Shown piece by piece: positions 23,014-31,598 of a stretch of DNA of 64,000 bases. Positions within the stretch are counted from its first letter, which is position 1, and each line of letters starts with the position of its first letter. Under the pieces are notes generated by a model, which saw only the letters and a program-made list of their open reading frames with translations, searched no databases and was not told the DNA's origin. The translations under genes and the position numbers were made by a program. The stretch covers positions 79,922 to 143,921 of the forward strand of contig DATKYQ010000025.1 in the NCBI GenBank assembly GCA_035528415.1, in the 5' to 3' direction. The DNA is from DATKYQ01 sp035528415. Its GTDB lineage: Bacteria > Myxococcota > B64-G9.

Positions 23014-25566
23014 TTAGATACCGATGCGCTCGAGTTCTACAAGCGGTTCCGCTTCGTCCCGCCCGGTGTTCAGATTGATGCGGCAATAAATCGTCCAGTC
23101 TTCGTCCCCTTCGGGGTCGACTATCTTCTGCCTGGCGCTCCATGTGTGCTTTGATTCCTGTATCAGGATCGTGTTGCGCATCTGACGCGCGCGGGGGGTA
23201 ATGTCGATTTCGGCGTGTTGTTCGAAATAGGCGGCCATCTGCTCCTCGATCTGTTCGGCGCTCCAGTCACTTTCTTCGCCTTGTCTGATCGCGGCCACGG
23301 CAGCATGGTAGTCGCGATCGGCCAGACACTTGAGCAAGACATGCAGCTCGTTGCGTGCGCGGGCGGCGAAGGCTCGCGGATCGAAGCCTTCCTGCCGCGG
23401 CCTTTCTCTCGTTACGGCTTGCGAGCCGTGACTTTCTTTGGGCACCGCTACCAGCAGCTCCCACTCCTCGAGCAGGCTCGAATCGGTGCGCCTGACCACT
23501 CCGTGCAGGTAGGCCAGGATGTCCTCGAAATCTTCGTTCCACAGCGGCTCGGGCACGCTCTGCACCGCGGCCTTGTAGGCCTGGCCGAGATAGCGCAGCA
23601 GCACGCCCTCGCTGCGCTCCAGCCGGTACTCCCTGACGTAGTCATTGAAGTCCAGCATGCCCTCGTACATCTCCCTGGCGATCGACTTTGGCCGAATGTT
23701 CTCATCCCCCACCCAGGGGTGCAGCTTAGCGAAGACATTGAACGAGTCGTAGATGAACTCGGCATTGGGCTTGGGATAGTCCACCTTCTCGAGCGCCTCC
23801 ATGCGCTTTTCGTACTCGACGCCCTCGGCCTTGAGACGGGCTACCAACTCGCCCTTGAGCTTGTCCACCTGCCGCCTGAGAATCACCTTGGGGTTTTCGA
23901 GGATCGCCTCGACCAGCGTCGACATGTCGAGCGCCAGGGTCACAGAATCGGGATCCAGCAGATCGAGCGTAGCGACCAGGTAGAGCGACAGGGTGTGGTT
24001 GAGCGAGAAATCGTCCTGCAGCTCGCCAGCCATCTTGACCGTCGCCCCAGCGGCGGCATGCTCGACTTCCACGATTCCCGCGGCCGTAAGCGCCCTGAAC
24101 AGGATGGCCGCCCGGCGACGCTGGTATTTCTTTTCTCCCGCAGAACTGTGCGAACGGGCGATCAACTCGATCAAGCGCCGGTAGCCGCCTCCCGGCAGAC
24201 CGTCTTCGCGCTGCAGCAGGTTGAGCATCATCCCATGAGTCACATCAAAATGGGCCTGCAGCGGCTCGGGGGGCGAGGCAAGCAGTTTTTCGAAGCGACC
24301 CCGGTCCCAGGGAATGGCCCGGGGCGGCGGCTTTTTCAGGCTGAGCTTCTTTTTCAGGTTGGGGTTATCCGCGATCTTGGCCTTGATGCGCCGGTTCTCG
24401 ATGGCCCACTCGGGCGCCTGCACCACCACCCGGCCGTGATCGTCGAAGCCCTTACGCCCGGCCCGGCCGGCGATCTGGTGGAACTGGCGTGCACTCAGGA
24501 TGGCGCTCTTTTGGCCGTCGAACTTGTAAAGCTGGCGCAGCAACACCGTGCGAATGGGGATGTTGACGCCGACGCCCAGGGTGTCGGTTCCACTGATCAC
24601 TTTGATCAGGCCCGCCTGGGCCAGCCTTTCGACCACGCGCCGGTAGCGCGGCAGAAGACCGGCATGGTGGATGCCGATGCCGTTTCTCACGAAGCGTTGA
24701 AACTCCTTTCCGTAGGGCGTCGTGAAACGCTCGCCCGCAAGTTCTGCGGCAATGGCCTTCTTTTCCTCGCGGGAACATATTTTGACGCTGGTGAGATTCT
24801 GGGCCTGTTCGGCGCAGTCGCGCTGGGTGAAGTTGACCAGGTAGATGGGAGCCTCGTCCGCCTGCAGCAGGTCTTCTATTGTCTCGTGTATGGGCGTCTC
24901 GCGGTACTCGAACTCCAGAGGCACCGGGCGCTGGTCGTCGCGCACGGCAGACACTTCGCGGCCGCTGAACTCCCGCAGGCGCTGCTCGATCTCCGAGGTA
25001 TCTCCGAGTGTCGCCGACATAAGCAAGAACTGGGTGTCGCGGAGCGTGATCAGCGGGATCTGCCAGGCCACCCCGCGCTCTCTGTCTCCGTAGTAGTGAA
25101 ACTCGTCCAGCACGACATGGTCGGCTTCGACGTCATCGGCCCTGAGCGCCATATTGGACAAGATCTCCATGGTGCAGCAGATCAGACCGGCTTCCGGGTT
25201 GACGCTGGCGTCGCCGGTCAGCAGGCCGACGTTCTCGGCCCCGAAGGCATCGCACAGGGCGAAGAACTTCTCGTTCACCAGGGCCTTGGTGGGAGCGGTG
25301 TAGAAAGAGGTCTTGTGCTCGGCCATGGCCAAGAAGTGAAGCGCCAGCGCCACCAGTGACTTGCCCGATCCGGTGGGCGTGTTGAGAATGACGTGCTTGC
25401 CGGAAAGCAGTTCGAGGACGGCTTCTTCCTGGGCCGCGTAGAGCCGCATGCCCAGTTGATCCACGTATCCCAGAAACAGGTTCAGGATCTCGTCGCGCCC
25501 GGTCCGTGTCTCGCCGCTTGCCAGTCCGGCCAGCAACTTCTCCATCGGCGCCCTTGTGACTTTCAT
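23014..25566 (-). CDS. Ski2-like DEAD/DEAH-box helicase with C-terminal DUF3516-type region
   Basis: 850 residues. Superfamily 2 motifs are complete: Walker A TPTGSGKS (about 62-69), motif Ia TAPTKALVNEKF, motif II DEFH (about 152), motif III LMSATLGD, motif V ISGTDTLGVGVNIP and motif VI QIAGRAGRKG. The form DEFH with AGRAGRKG is that of Ski2/Mtr4-like RNA helicases. The C-terminal 400 residues resemble the DUF3516 extension of bacterial members, whose role is poorly known; RNA unwinding or decay is the likely job. ATG 25566 abuts the stop of the TonB-like gene, so the two are co-transcribed. Confidence 0.87.
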   Translation of the reverse strand: MKVTRAPMEKLLAGLASGETRTGRDEILNLFLGYVDQLGMRLYAAQEEAVLELLSGKHVILNTPTGSGKSLVALALHFLAMAEHKTSFYTAPTKALVNEKFFALCDAFGAENVGLLTGDASVNPEAGLICCTMEILSNMALRADDVEADHVVLDEFHYYGDRERGVAWQIPLITLRDTQFLLMSATLGDTSEIEQRLREFSGREVSAVRDDQRPVPLEFEYRETPIHETIEDLLQADEAPIYLVNFTQRDCAEQAQNLTSVKICSREEKKAIAAELAGERFTTPYGKEFQRFVRNGIGIHHAGLLPRYRRVVERLAQAGLIKVISGTDTLGVGVNIPIRTVLLRQLYKFDGQKSAILSARQFHQIAGRAGRKGFDDHGRVVVQAPEWAIENRRIKAKIADNPNLKKKLSLKKPPPRAIPWDRGRFEKLLASPPEPLQAHFDVTHGMMLNLLQREDGLPGGGYRRLIELIARSHSSAGEKKYQRRRAAILFRALTAAGIVEVEHAAAGATVKMAGELQDDFSLNHTLSLYLVATLDLLDPDSVTLALDMSTLVEAILENPKVILRRQVDKLKGELVARLKAEGVEYEKRMEALEKVDYPKPNAEFIYDSFNVFAKLHPWVGDENIRPKSIAREMYEGMLDFNDYVREYRLERSEGVLLRYLGQAYKAAVQSVPEPLWNEDFEDILAYLHGVVRRTDSSLLEEWELLVAVPKESHGSQAVTRERPRQEGFDPRAFAARARNELHVLLKCLADRDYHAAVAAIRQGEESDWSAEQIEEQMAAYFEQHAEIDITPRARQMRNTILIQESKHTWSARQKIVDPEGDEDWTIYCRINLNTGRDEAEPLVELERIGI

Positions 25567-26808
25567 TCAGTAGGGATAACGCCGCGAGCGGAAGGCCTGG
25601 ATGCGTGGCCGCTCACCGATCTCGAAGTAGAAGCCGAATTGGAACCTGATCATGCCGTCGGCGTCGGCTAATCCTCTTGGAGGGTTGGGAAACGGCGACG
25701 CGCCCTGGAAGGCGCTGATGGCCTCGTCGTCTAAAAAGCTCACCCCGCACGACTGCGCCACCGAAACCCCGTGCAGTTCGCCGGCGGTGCTCAACTCGAC
25801 GTTGAGCACGGTGTAGCGATCTTTCACCCCGTAGATGTTGCCGTAGGGATCGCGGCGCACGTAGGCATCACCGGGGCTCCAGTGCTCGCTGACCCCGCGC
25901 TTGACCCGGTTGAAGAAAGTCGCGTACTTGAACTCGCGGCTGTTGAGCATGGTCTCCTCGCCCTTGGGCACGTCGCGGATGTAGTCGTTGGCAGGAGCGC
26001 CCGAAACCATGTCCAGCCGGCTCAACGAGGGTTTCTTGAACATGGCCACCGTCTGCTGGTCTTTACCGCCGTCGCCGTCGGTCTGCTCGTTCTGCAGCAT
26101 GCGGCCGCTCTTGAGCCGCAGCCGTTCGGAGTTGCCGTGAATCTCGTCTGAGGGCTGGTATCTGCCCAGCGAGCCCAGGTCGAGGTCGAGCTTGAGCCTG
26201 AGCGACTCGCGTTTCTTGATGTCCGGAATTTCCATGGCGAAGGCCTGCTCGGCGCTGGTAGTCCCCCGCCGTCCCTGCTTGCGGGTCACCATGGCGATGT
26301 CCTGTTTTCCGGGCTCTTTCTGCTGTTCGTCCGAGCGGCGCCGCGAGTAATCGGCAATGGTCGGCCGGGTCTGGGCGATACCATAATCCTTGCGCTGATT
26401 GCGGCTGACGCTCTCTTTCTCGACGTTGGTGTTGTGCTCGGATAAAAAGCGGGCCTTTTCTGGGCGCGAAGAATCAGGGGTCGGGGGAATATCGACCACC
26501 TGGCCCTTGAGATCGGTTTCTTCTTCTTTTTTCTTTTCCTGCTCGAGGCTGGCCTCTTGCCGCTTCTCTTCCTGCTTGGCGTCGACCTTGGCGTGAACAC
26601 TACGGTTCTGGTCCCATTCGTTACGGGTCATGGCCACCAGGCTGACCTCGGTGGTCTCCGCGGTTCGCGGCTTGGGGAACAACCCGTTCCAATAGTTATA
26701 CATGGCCGGAAGCAAGCCGCTGAGAATGAGCTGCGCATGCAGCAAAAGCGCCAGGATCCCGGCCAGGATCCAGGGCTTGCGGCTGCTTCTGCGTCTCGAG
26801 GCCGGCAT
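25567..26808 (-). CDS. TonB-family protein with extended linker
   Basis: 413 residues: a basic N-terminus, one membrane helix (about 13-35), a charged disordered linker (rich in Lys, Glu, Arg and Gln) of about 240 residues, and a C-terminal TonB-type domain (about 300-400: VLNVELSTAGELHGVSVAQSCG, FLDDEAISAFQGASPFPNPP). TonB proteins pass proton-motive force from ExbB/D to outer-membrane receptors such as that at 3421. A linker without the usual Pro-Lys repeats suggests an AgmX/GltJ-like or TolA-like variant rather than a standard TonB (inference). No exbB/exbD adjoin it. ATG 26808 follows GGGAG at 7 bases, and the promoter at 26844-26872 faces it. Confidence 0.82.
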   Translation of the reverse strand: MPASRRRSSRKPWILAGILALLLHAQLILSGLLPAMYNYWNGLFPKPRTAETTEVSLVAMTRNEWDQNRSVHAKVDAKQEEKRQEASLEQEKKKEEETDLKGQVVDIPPTPDSSRPEKARFLSEHNTNVEKESVSRNQRKDYGIAQTRPTIADYSRRRSDEQQKEPGKQDIAMVTRKQGRRGTTSAEQAFAMEIPDIKKRESLRLKLDLDLGSLGRYQPSDEIHGNSERLRLKSGRMLQNEQTDGDGGKDQQTVAMFKKPSLSRLDMVSGAPANDYIRDVPKGEETMLNSREFKYATFFNRVKRGVSEHWSPGDAYVRRDPYGNIYGVKDRYTVLNVELSTAGELHGVSVAQSCGVSFLDDEAISAFQGASPFPNPPRGLADADGMIRFQFGFYFEIGERPRIQAFRSRRYPY

Positions 26809-26843
26809 GACCGACTCCCATTTTCAACGTTCTCCGACTTTTC

Positions 26844-26872
26844 AGTTTAACACCCGTGAACAATAACGTCAA
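26844..26872 (-). promoter_or_regulatory. Promoter of the TonB-like/helicase operon
   Basis: On the minus strand: TTGACG (26872-26867), a 17-base spacer, TAAACT (26849-26844). It reads toward ATG 26808 and is divergent from the fhs promoter. Confidence 0.55.
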
Positions 26873-26900
26873 TCTGCCCCGCGCCGGCCGGATAAAAGCG

Positions 26901-26930
26901 TTGACACGCATGTCACCTGCCAACTATGAA
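26901..26930 (+). promoter_or_regulatory. Promoter of fhs
   Basis: TTGACA (26901-26906), an 18-base spacer, TATGAA (26925-26930), oriented toward fhs. This gives a leader of roughly 75-80 bases that contains the T-tract at 26981-26988. Confidence 0.55.
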
Positions 26931-26963
26931 TATGTTCCACCCGTACGGAAAGCGGGCTAGATG

Positions 26964-26988
26964 GGCTCTTTGTTAAGCCGTTTTTTTT
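26964..26988 (+). other. Possible attenuator in the fhs leader
   Basis: A short GGCT/AGCC stem (26964-26967 with 26976-26979) is followed by eight T residues (26981-26988) in the fhs leader. The T-run is striking but the stem is only 4 bp, so a working terminator/attenuator is uncertain. It does not match a THF riboswitch. Confidence 0.25.
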
Positions 26989-27014
26989 AACTACTCAATT
27001 AGGAGGAACAGTCC

Positions 27015-28787
27015 ATGGCACTGGACCCCACCAAGAACGCAGACTGGGAAATCGCCGAAGAATCCGAGAGCCGCATGAAGCGCTCGGAGCAACTGGCCGA
27101 GGAACTGGGCATCACCCGGGACGAGCTTTTGCCCCACGGTCACTACGTGGCCAAGGTGGATTACGCCCGCGTGCTCGAGCGGCTGGCCAAAAAACCCGAT
27201 GGCAAGTTCATCGAGGTCACGGCCATCACCCCGACCCCTTTGGGTGAAGGCAAGTCGACCACCACCATGGGCCTGCTGCAGGGAATGGGCAAGCGCAACA
27301 AGAAGGTCGTTGCCTGCATCCGCCAACCCTCGGGCGGCCCGACCATGAACATCAAGGGCTCCGCGGCCGGCGGCGGGCTCGCTCAGTGCATTCCCCTGAC
27401 AGAGTTCTCGCTGGGCCTTACCGGCGACATCAACGCCATCATGAACGCCCACAACCTGGCCATGGTCGCCCTGACCTCGCGCATGCAGCACGAGTTCAAC
27501 TACGGCGATAATTTCCTGGCTAAAAGAAAGCTCGAACGGCTCAACATCGACCCTCGCAACATCGAAATGGGCTGGATCATCGACTTCTGCGCCCAGGCCC
27601 TGCGCCACATCACCATCGGCGAGGGCGGCAAAATGGACGGCTTCCTGATGAAGTCCAAGTTCGGCATCGCCGTCTCTTCCGAAGTAATGGCCATCCTGTC
27701 CATTTTCAGCGACCTGGCCGACTTCCGCAAGCGCATCGGCGGCATGGTGGTGGCCTACGACAAGCGCGGCAATCCGGTCACAACCGAGGATCTCGAGGTG
27801 GCCGGCGCCATGACGGCCTGGATGCGCGAGGCCATCAACCCCAACATGCTGCAGTCTCTCGAGGGTCAGCCCTGCTTCGTGCACGCCGGACCTTTCGCCA
27901 ACATCGCCGTCGGTCAGTCCTCGGTGGTGGCCGACAAGATGTGCCTCAAACTCGCCGATTACCATATCACCGAGTCGGGCTTCGGCGCGGACATCGGCTT
28001 CGAGAAATTCTGGAACGTCAAGTGCCGTTACTCGGGCAACATCCCCAACGTCTCGGTCATCACCACGACCATCCGGGCCCTAAAGAGCCACGGAGTGAAC
28101 GCCGGCGCGCCGCCCTGTCCTCCGGGCAAACCGCTGCCCGATGGGTACTTCAAGGAGAACCTGCCCTGGCTGGAAGACGGCATGAAAAACGTCATCCACC
28201 ACATCGGTACGGTCAAGAAATCCGGCGTCAACCCGGTCGTCTGCATCAACGTCTTCCACACCGACACGGAAGAAGAGATCAAGCTGACCCGCAAGATGTG
28301 TGAAGCGGCCGGCGCGCGCGTGGCGGTCTCCAAGCACTGGCAGTACGGCGGCGAGGGAGCCCTCGAGCTGGCCGACGCCGTGGTCGACGCCTGCAACGAA
28401 AAGGTCAACTTCAAGTTCCTCTACGAATTGAACACCCCGCTCCGCGAGCGCGTCGATCTGATCGCCAAGCAGGTCTACGGGGCCGACGGCGTAAGCTACG
28501 CCCCGGAGGCCGAGGCCAAACTGAAGAAGTTCGAAGCCGATCCCAAGTTCAACGACTACACCACCATGATGGTCAAGACCCACCTGTCATTGACTCACGA
28601 CCCGGCCATAAAGGGCGTACCCAAGGGCTGGACGCTGCCCATTCGCGACTTCTTGACTTACGGCGGCGCGCGCTTCATCTGCCCGGTGGCCGGCAACATC
28701 TCGCTCATGCCCGGTACAAGCTCCGATCCGGCCTTCCGCAGAGTCGACATCGACACCAAGACCGGCAAGGTTCAGGGGCTGTTCTAG
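27015..28787 (+). CDS. fhs: Formate-tetrahydrofolate ligase
   Basis: 590 residues. Catalyses formate + THF + ATP to 10-formyl-THF, the entry of formate into C1 metabolism and the first methyl-branch step of the Wood-Ljungdahl pathway. Seen: ITPTPLGEGKSTTTMGL (ATP loop, about 75-90), IRQPSGGPTMNIKGSAAGGG, LTGDINAIMNAHNL, GSALEL-type region replaced by GEGALELADAV, and a conserved C-terminus (ICPVAGNISLMPGTSSDPA). About 30 residues longer than the usual 555-560, mostly at the N-terminus. AGGAGG ends 9 bases before ATG 27015. Neighbouring gcv genes suit glycine/formate exchange. Confidence 0.96.
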   Translation: MALDPTKNADWEIAEESESRMKRSEQLAEELGITRDELLPHGHYVAKVDYARVLERLAKKPDGKFIEVTAITPTPLGEGKSTTTMGLLQGMGKRNKKVVACIRQPSGGPTMNIKGSAAGGGLAQCIPLTEFSLGLTGDINAIMNAHNLAMVALTSRMQHEFNYGDNFLAKRKLERLNIDPRNIEMGWIIDFCAQALRHITIGEGGKMDGFLMKSKFGIAVSSEVMAILSIFSDLADFRKRIGGMVVAYDKRGNPVTTEDLEVAGAMTAWMREAINPNMLQSLEGQPCFVHAGPFANIAVGQSSVVADKMCLKLADYHITESGFGADIGFEKFWNVKCRYSGNIPNVSVITTTIRALKSHGVNAGAPPCPPGKPLPDGYFKENLPWLEDGMKNVIHHIGTVKKSGVNPVVCINVFHTDTEEEIKLTRKMCEAAGARVAVSKHWQYGGEGALELADAVVDACNEKVNFKFLYELNTPLRERVDLIAKQVYGADGVSYAPEAEAKLKKFEADPKFNDYTTMMVKTHLSLTHDPAIKGVPKGWTLPIRDFLTYGGARFICPVAGNISLMPGTSSDPAFRRVDIDTKTGKVQGLF

Positions 28788-28804
28788 GGCAACCCTCTGG
28801 CGCT

Positions 28805-29359
28805 TTGAAGCTTCCCGTCTATATCCTGGCCGGCGGCAAGAGTTCGCGTTTCGGCGGCGACAAGGCCCGCTTTTCATGGCGGGGCCGGCCTTTAATCCTG
28901 CAGGCGGCGCAATCGCTTATGCAATTCGCATCGAACCTGACCGTCGTCGCCGAGCGGGCCGGCAAGTATGACGACCTGGGACTTCACACCATAGCCGACG
29001 GGAAACCGGGTCAAGGCCCGCTGGGCGGAATAGGGGCCGCGCTGCGCGATGCCCGGGGAAGCGATTGGATCCTGTGTGCATCATGCGATCGTATCGGCTT
29101 GAAGGCGAGTTGGATCGAAGACTTATTTGCAGCCGCCGGGCAAGAGGCCTGCGTGGTCGCCTTCCGGGACGAGCGCTGGCAACCGCTGCCGGCCCTGTAC
29201 CGCACCTCCATAACCGCCGTGGTCGAGGCCGCACTCGAAGCCGGCCGCCTGTCCCCCTGGCACACTATCGAAAGTGTCGCCAGTGTCGGGCTTCCTTTGC
29301 CTAATGAATGGGATAGCTCACTCGACGTCAACGAGCCGGGGGTGCTTTCCGGCGGTTGA
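28805..29359 (+). CDS. MobA-like molybdenum cofactor guanylyltransferase
   Basis: 184 residues of the MobA-like nucleotidyltransferase fold: N-terminal GTP-binding signature LAGGKSSRFGGDKA, GQGPLGGIGAALRDA, and the metal-binding Asp in CASCDRIGL. MobA joins GMP from GTP to molybdopterin for the bis-MGD cofactor. Residues after the Asp differ from the common CDMP pattern, so a related sugar or cofactor nucleotidyltransferase remains possible. Start TTG 28805 is the only one that keeps the motif close to the N-terminus. It lies 17 bases after fhs, perhaps serving molybdenum/tungsten formate dehydrogenases encoded elsewhere. Confidence 0.8.
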   Translation: MKLPVYILAGGKSSRFGGDKARFSWRGRPLILQAAQSLMQFASNLTVVAERAGKYDDLGLHTIADGKPGQGPLGGIGAALRDARGSDWILCASCDRIGLKASWIEDLFAAAGQEACVVAFRDERWQPLPALYRTSITAVVEAALEAGRLSPWHTIESVASVGLPLPNEWDSSLDVNEPGVLSGG

Positions 29360-29431
29360 CATGGCCGGTTTGGGGAATTAGGTTGTGCCTACCGGCAACC
29401 CGATCCGGGGACGTATGGGAAGGAGTATAGC

Positions 29432-30301
29432 ATGTGGGACTACACCAACAAGCTCATGGATCACTTCAAGAACCCGCGCAATGTCGGAGTCATAGAAAAC
29501 CCCGACGGCATCGGCGAGGTCGGTTCGCTGGCCTGCGGCGACGCCTTGCGGCTGATGTTCAAGCTGGATGACAAGGGCCGGATCGAGAACGTCAAGTTCC
29601 AGACCTTCGGTTGCGCGAGCGCCATTGCATCGTCCTCGGCTTTGACCGAGATGCTGATCGGCAAGACTCTCGGCGAGGCACAGAAGATCACCAATCAGGA
29701 CATCGCCGATTTTCTGGGCGGCATGCCCGATCAGAAGATGCATTGCTCGGTCATGGGCCGCGACGCGCTATTGGCCGCCATAGAAAACTATGAGAAGGGC
29801 AGCCCCCCCAACAAGAAGGTCGATAGCGATATAGTCTGCCAGTGCTTCGGCGTGACCCAGCTGGAGATCGAACGGGCTGTCAGGGAGAACCACCTGACCA
29901 GCGTCGAGGAGGTCACCAACTACACCAAGGCCGGCGGCGGCTGCGAGAGCTGCCACGACGATATTCGTGAGATCATCGCCCGTGTCAGCGCCGAGAAGAA
30001 AGACGCAGGCGGCCCGGCCGGGAAGCCTGCGCGCAAGAAAAAGCTGACCACTGTGCAGAAGATTCGGATGATCGAGGAGACGCTCGATCGCGAGATCCGC
30101 CCCTCGTTGAAAAAAGACGGCGGCGACATCGAGCTGGTCGATCTCGACGGCGATAAAGTGATCGTTTCGATGCGCGGAACATGCTCGCAGTGCCGCCTGG
30201 TCGACTTCACCCTCAAGGACGTGGTCGAGTCGAAGATCAAGGAGTTCGTCGCGGACGATCTGAGCGTGGTTGAGGAAGGGGCCGAGGAGGTAGGGAGATG
30301 A
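29432..30301 (+). CDS. nifU: NifU iron-sulfur cluster scaffold (three-domain type)
   Basis: 289 residues with the full NifU layout. The IscU-like domain has Cys35, Cys61 and Cys105 as cluster ligands; a BFD-like [2Fe-2S] domain (about 130-180) has CQCFG and CESC; and the NifU C-terminal domain (about 215-280) has CSQC. It assembles [2Fe-2S]/[4Fe-4S] clusters with sulfur from the NifS next door. No nitrogenase genes are in the window; in epsilon- and deltaproteobacterial and other anaerobic lineages NifU/NifS serve as the general Fe-S machinery. GGAAGGAG precedes ATG 29432; the stop overlaps the nifS start (ATGA). Confidence 0.95.
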   Translation: MWDYTNKLMDHFKNPRNVGVIENPDGIGEVGSLACGDALRLMFKLDDKGRIENVKFQTFGCASAIASSSALTEMLIGKTLGEAQKITNQDIADFLGGMPDQKMHCSVMGRDALLAAIENYEKGSPPNKKVDSDIVCQCFGVTQLEIERAVRENHLTSVEEVTNYTKAGGGCESCHDDIREIIARVSAEKKDAGGPAGKPARKKKLTTVQKIRMIEETLDREIRPSLKKDGGDIELVDLDGDKVIVSMRGTCSQCRLVDFTLKDVVESKIKEFVADDLSVVEEGAEEVGR

Positions 30302-31491
30302 ACGTCTACCTGGATAACAACGCAACCACCATGGTCGCGCCCGAGGTGGTCGAGGCCATGCGACCCTTCTGGAGCGATATGTACGGCAACCCCTCCAGCA
30401 TTCACGAATTCGGCGGCCAGGTCGGCCGGCATATCGCAAAGGCGCGTGAGCAGGTGGCCGCGCTGCTGGGGGCCCGGCCCGATGAGATTGTCTTCACCGG
30501 CTGCGGCTCCGAGGGCGACAACCTGGCCATCAGGGGAACGATCGAGGCGCTGGCCGGGCGCAAGCGGCACCTCATCACCACCCGGGTCGAGCACCCGGCC
30601 GTGCGAGTGACCTTCCAGCTACTCGATAAACAGGGCTATCGCCTGACCGAGATCCCGGTCAACCGCGACGGGGCACTCGATCTCGACAAGCTCGATGCCG
30701 CTATTACCCCGGACACGGCCATCGTCAGCGTCATGTGGGCCAACAACGAAACCGGCGTCATTTTCCCGATAGAAGAAATCGCCCAGATGGTCAAGGCCAA
30801 GGGCGCCGTCTTCCACACCGACGCCGTTCAGGCGGCCGGCAAGCTCTTGATCGACATGAGCCGCGTGCCGGTCGACCTGTTGACCATCTCGGGCCACAAG
30901 CTGCACGCCCCCAAGGGCGTCGGCGCCCTGTTCGTGCGCAAGGGCACCAAGCTGGTCCCGCACATCTCGGGAGGCCACCAGGAAGGCGGCAAGCGCGCCG
31001 GTACCGAGAACGTGCCCGGCATCGTCGGCCTGGGAATGGCCGCAGAGATGGCCCGAAGTGCCATCGGCCAGGAGAACGAACGCGTGCGCGCACTGCGGGA
31101 CAGGCTCGAAAGCGGGCTGCTGGCAAGCTGCAAGGGCTCCGTGGTAAACGGTAAGCACCGCCTGCCAAATACCCTCAACATCAGCTTCGAAAACATCGAG
31201 GGCGAGTCGATCCTGTTGATGCTGGACGACATCGGCGTCGCGGCCGCGTCCGGCTCTGCCTGCACCTCGGGCTCGCTCGAGCCGTCCCACGTGCTTCGGG
31301 CCATGGGGATTCCCTTCACGCTGGCCCACGGCTCGATCCGCTTCAGCCTCAGCCGCTACAACACCGAGGCCGAGATCGAACACGTACTGGCTCACATGCC
31401 CGGTATTGTCGAGCGGCTGCTCGAGATCTCGCCCTTCGCGCATCAGGTGCCCGGCAGCACCTGGGGCGGAGCCCCCAGCTGCAACACCTGA
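30298..31491 (+). CDS. nifS: Cysteine desulfurase, NifS type
   Basis: 397 residues. PLP enzyme removing sulfur from cysteine for Fe-S assembly on NifU. Motifs: YLDNNATT at the N-terminus, MYGNPSSIHEFG, cofactor lysine K201 in SGHKLHAPKG, HISGGHQEGGKRAGTEN, and the persulfide Cys322 in SGSACTSGSLEPSHVL. The short active-site loop marks class I (NifS/IscS). It overlaps nifU by four bases, consistent with coupled expression. It could also supply sulfur or selenium for other uses, for example selenide for the convergently transcribed selD (inference). Confidence 0.95.
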   Translation: MNVYLDNNATTMVAPEVVEAMRPFWSDMYGNPSSIHEFGGQVGRHIAKAREQVAALLGARPDEIVFTGCGSEGDNLAIRGTIEALAGRKRHLITTRVEHPAVRVTFQLLDKQGYRLTEIPVNRDGALDLDKLDAAITPDTAIVSVMWANNETGVIFPIEEIAQMVKAKGAVFHTDAVQAAGKLLIDMSRVPVDLLTISGHKLHAPKGVGALFVRKGTKLVPHISGGHQEGGKRAGTENVPGIVGLGMAAEMARSAIGQENERVRALRDRLESGLLASCKGSVVNGKHRLPNTLNISFENIEGESILLMLDDIGVAAASGSACTSGSLEPSHVLRAMGIPFTLAHGSIRFSLSRYNTEAEIEHVLAHMPGIVERLLEISPFAHQVPGSTWGGAPSCNT

Positions 31492-31508
31492 CCCGTCGGC
31501 TGTTTAGC

Positions 31509-31542
31509 GCCCGTCCCAAAACCCCGTTTTTCGAAGACGGGC
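31509..31542. terminator. Hairpin between nifS and selD
   Basis: GCCCGTC (31509-31515) and GACGGGC (31536-31542) form a perfect 7-bp stem in the gap between convergent nifS and selD. No clear T-run follows on either strand, so bidirectional termination is plausible but not certain. Confidence 0.45.
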
Positions 31543-31598
31543 ACTACGAAAATATTGGGTTATTTTTGGTGTTCGATCAGTTTCGAGATGGGAATTAT

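Noticed and set aside
23215..25359. Long open frame (over 700 codons) on the plus strand opposite the helicase gene
   Set aside because: The minus strand encodes a complete helicase with all motifs; the opposite frame is open because of GC-rich third positions and shows no recognisable protein.
26931..27014. THF riboswitch in the fhs leader
   Set aside because: I find no conserved THF aptamer motifs; only a weak stem with a T-run is present.
29432..31491. Part of a nitrogen-fixation cluster
   Set aside because: Only nifU and nifS are present, with no nitrogenase or accessory nif genes; these serve general Fe-S assembly in many anaerobes.
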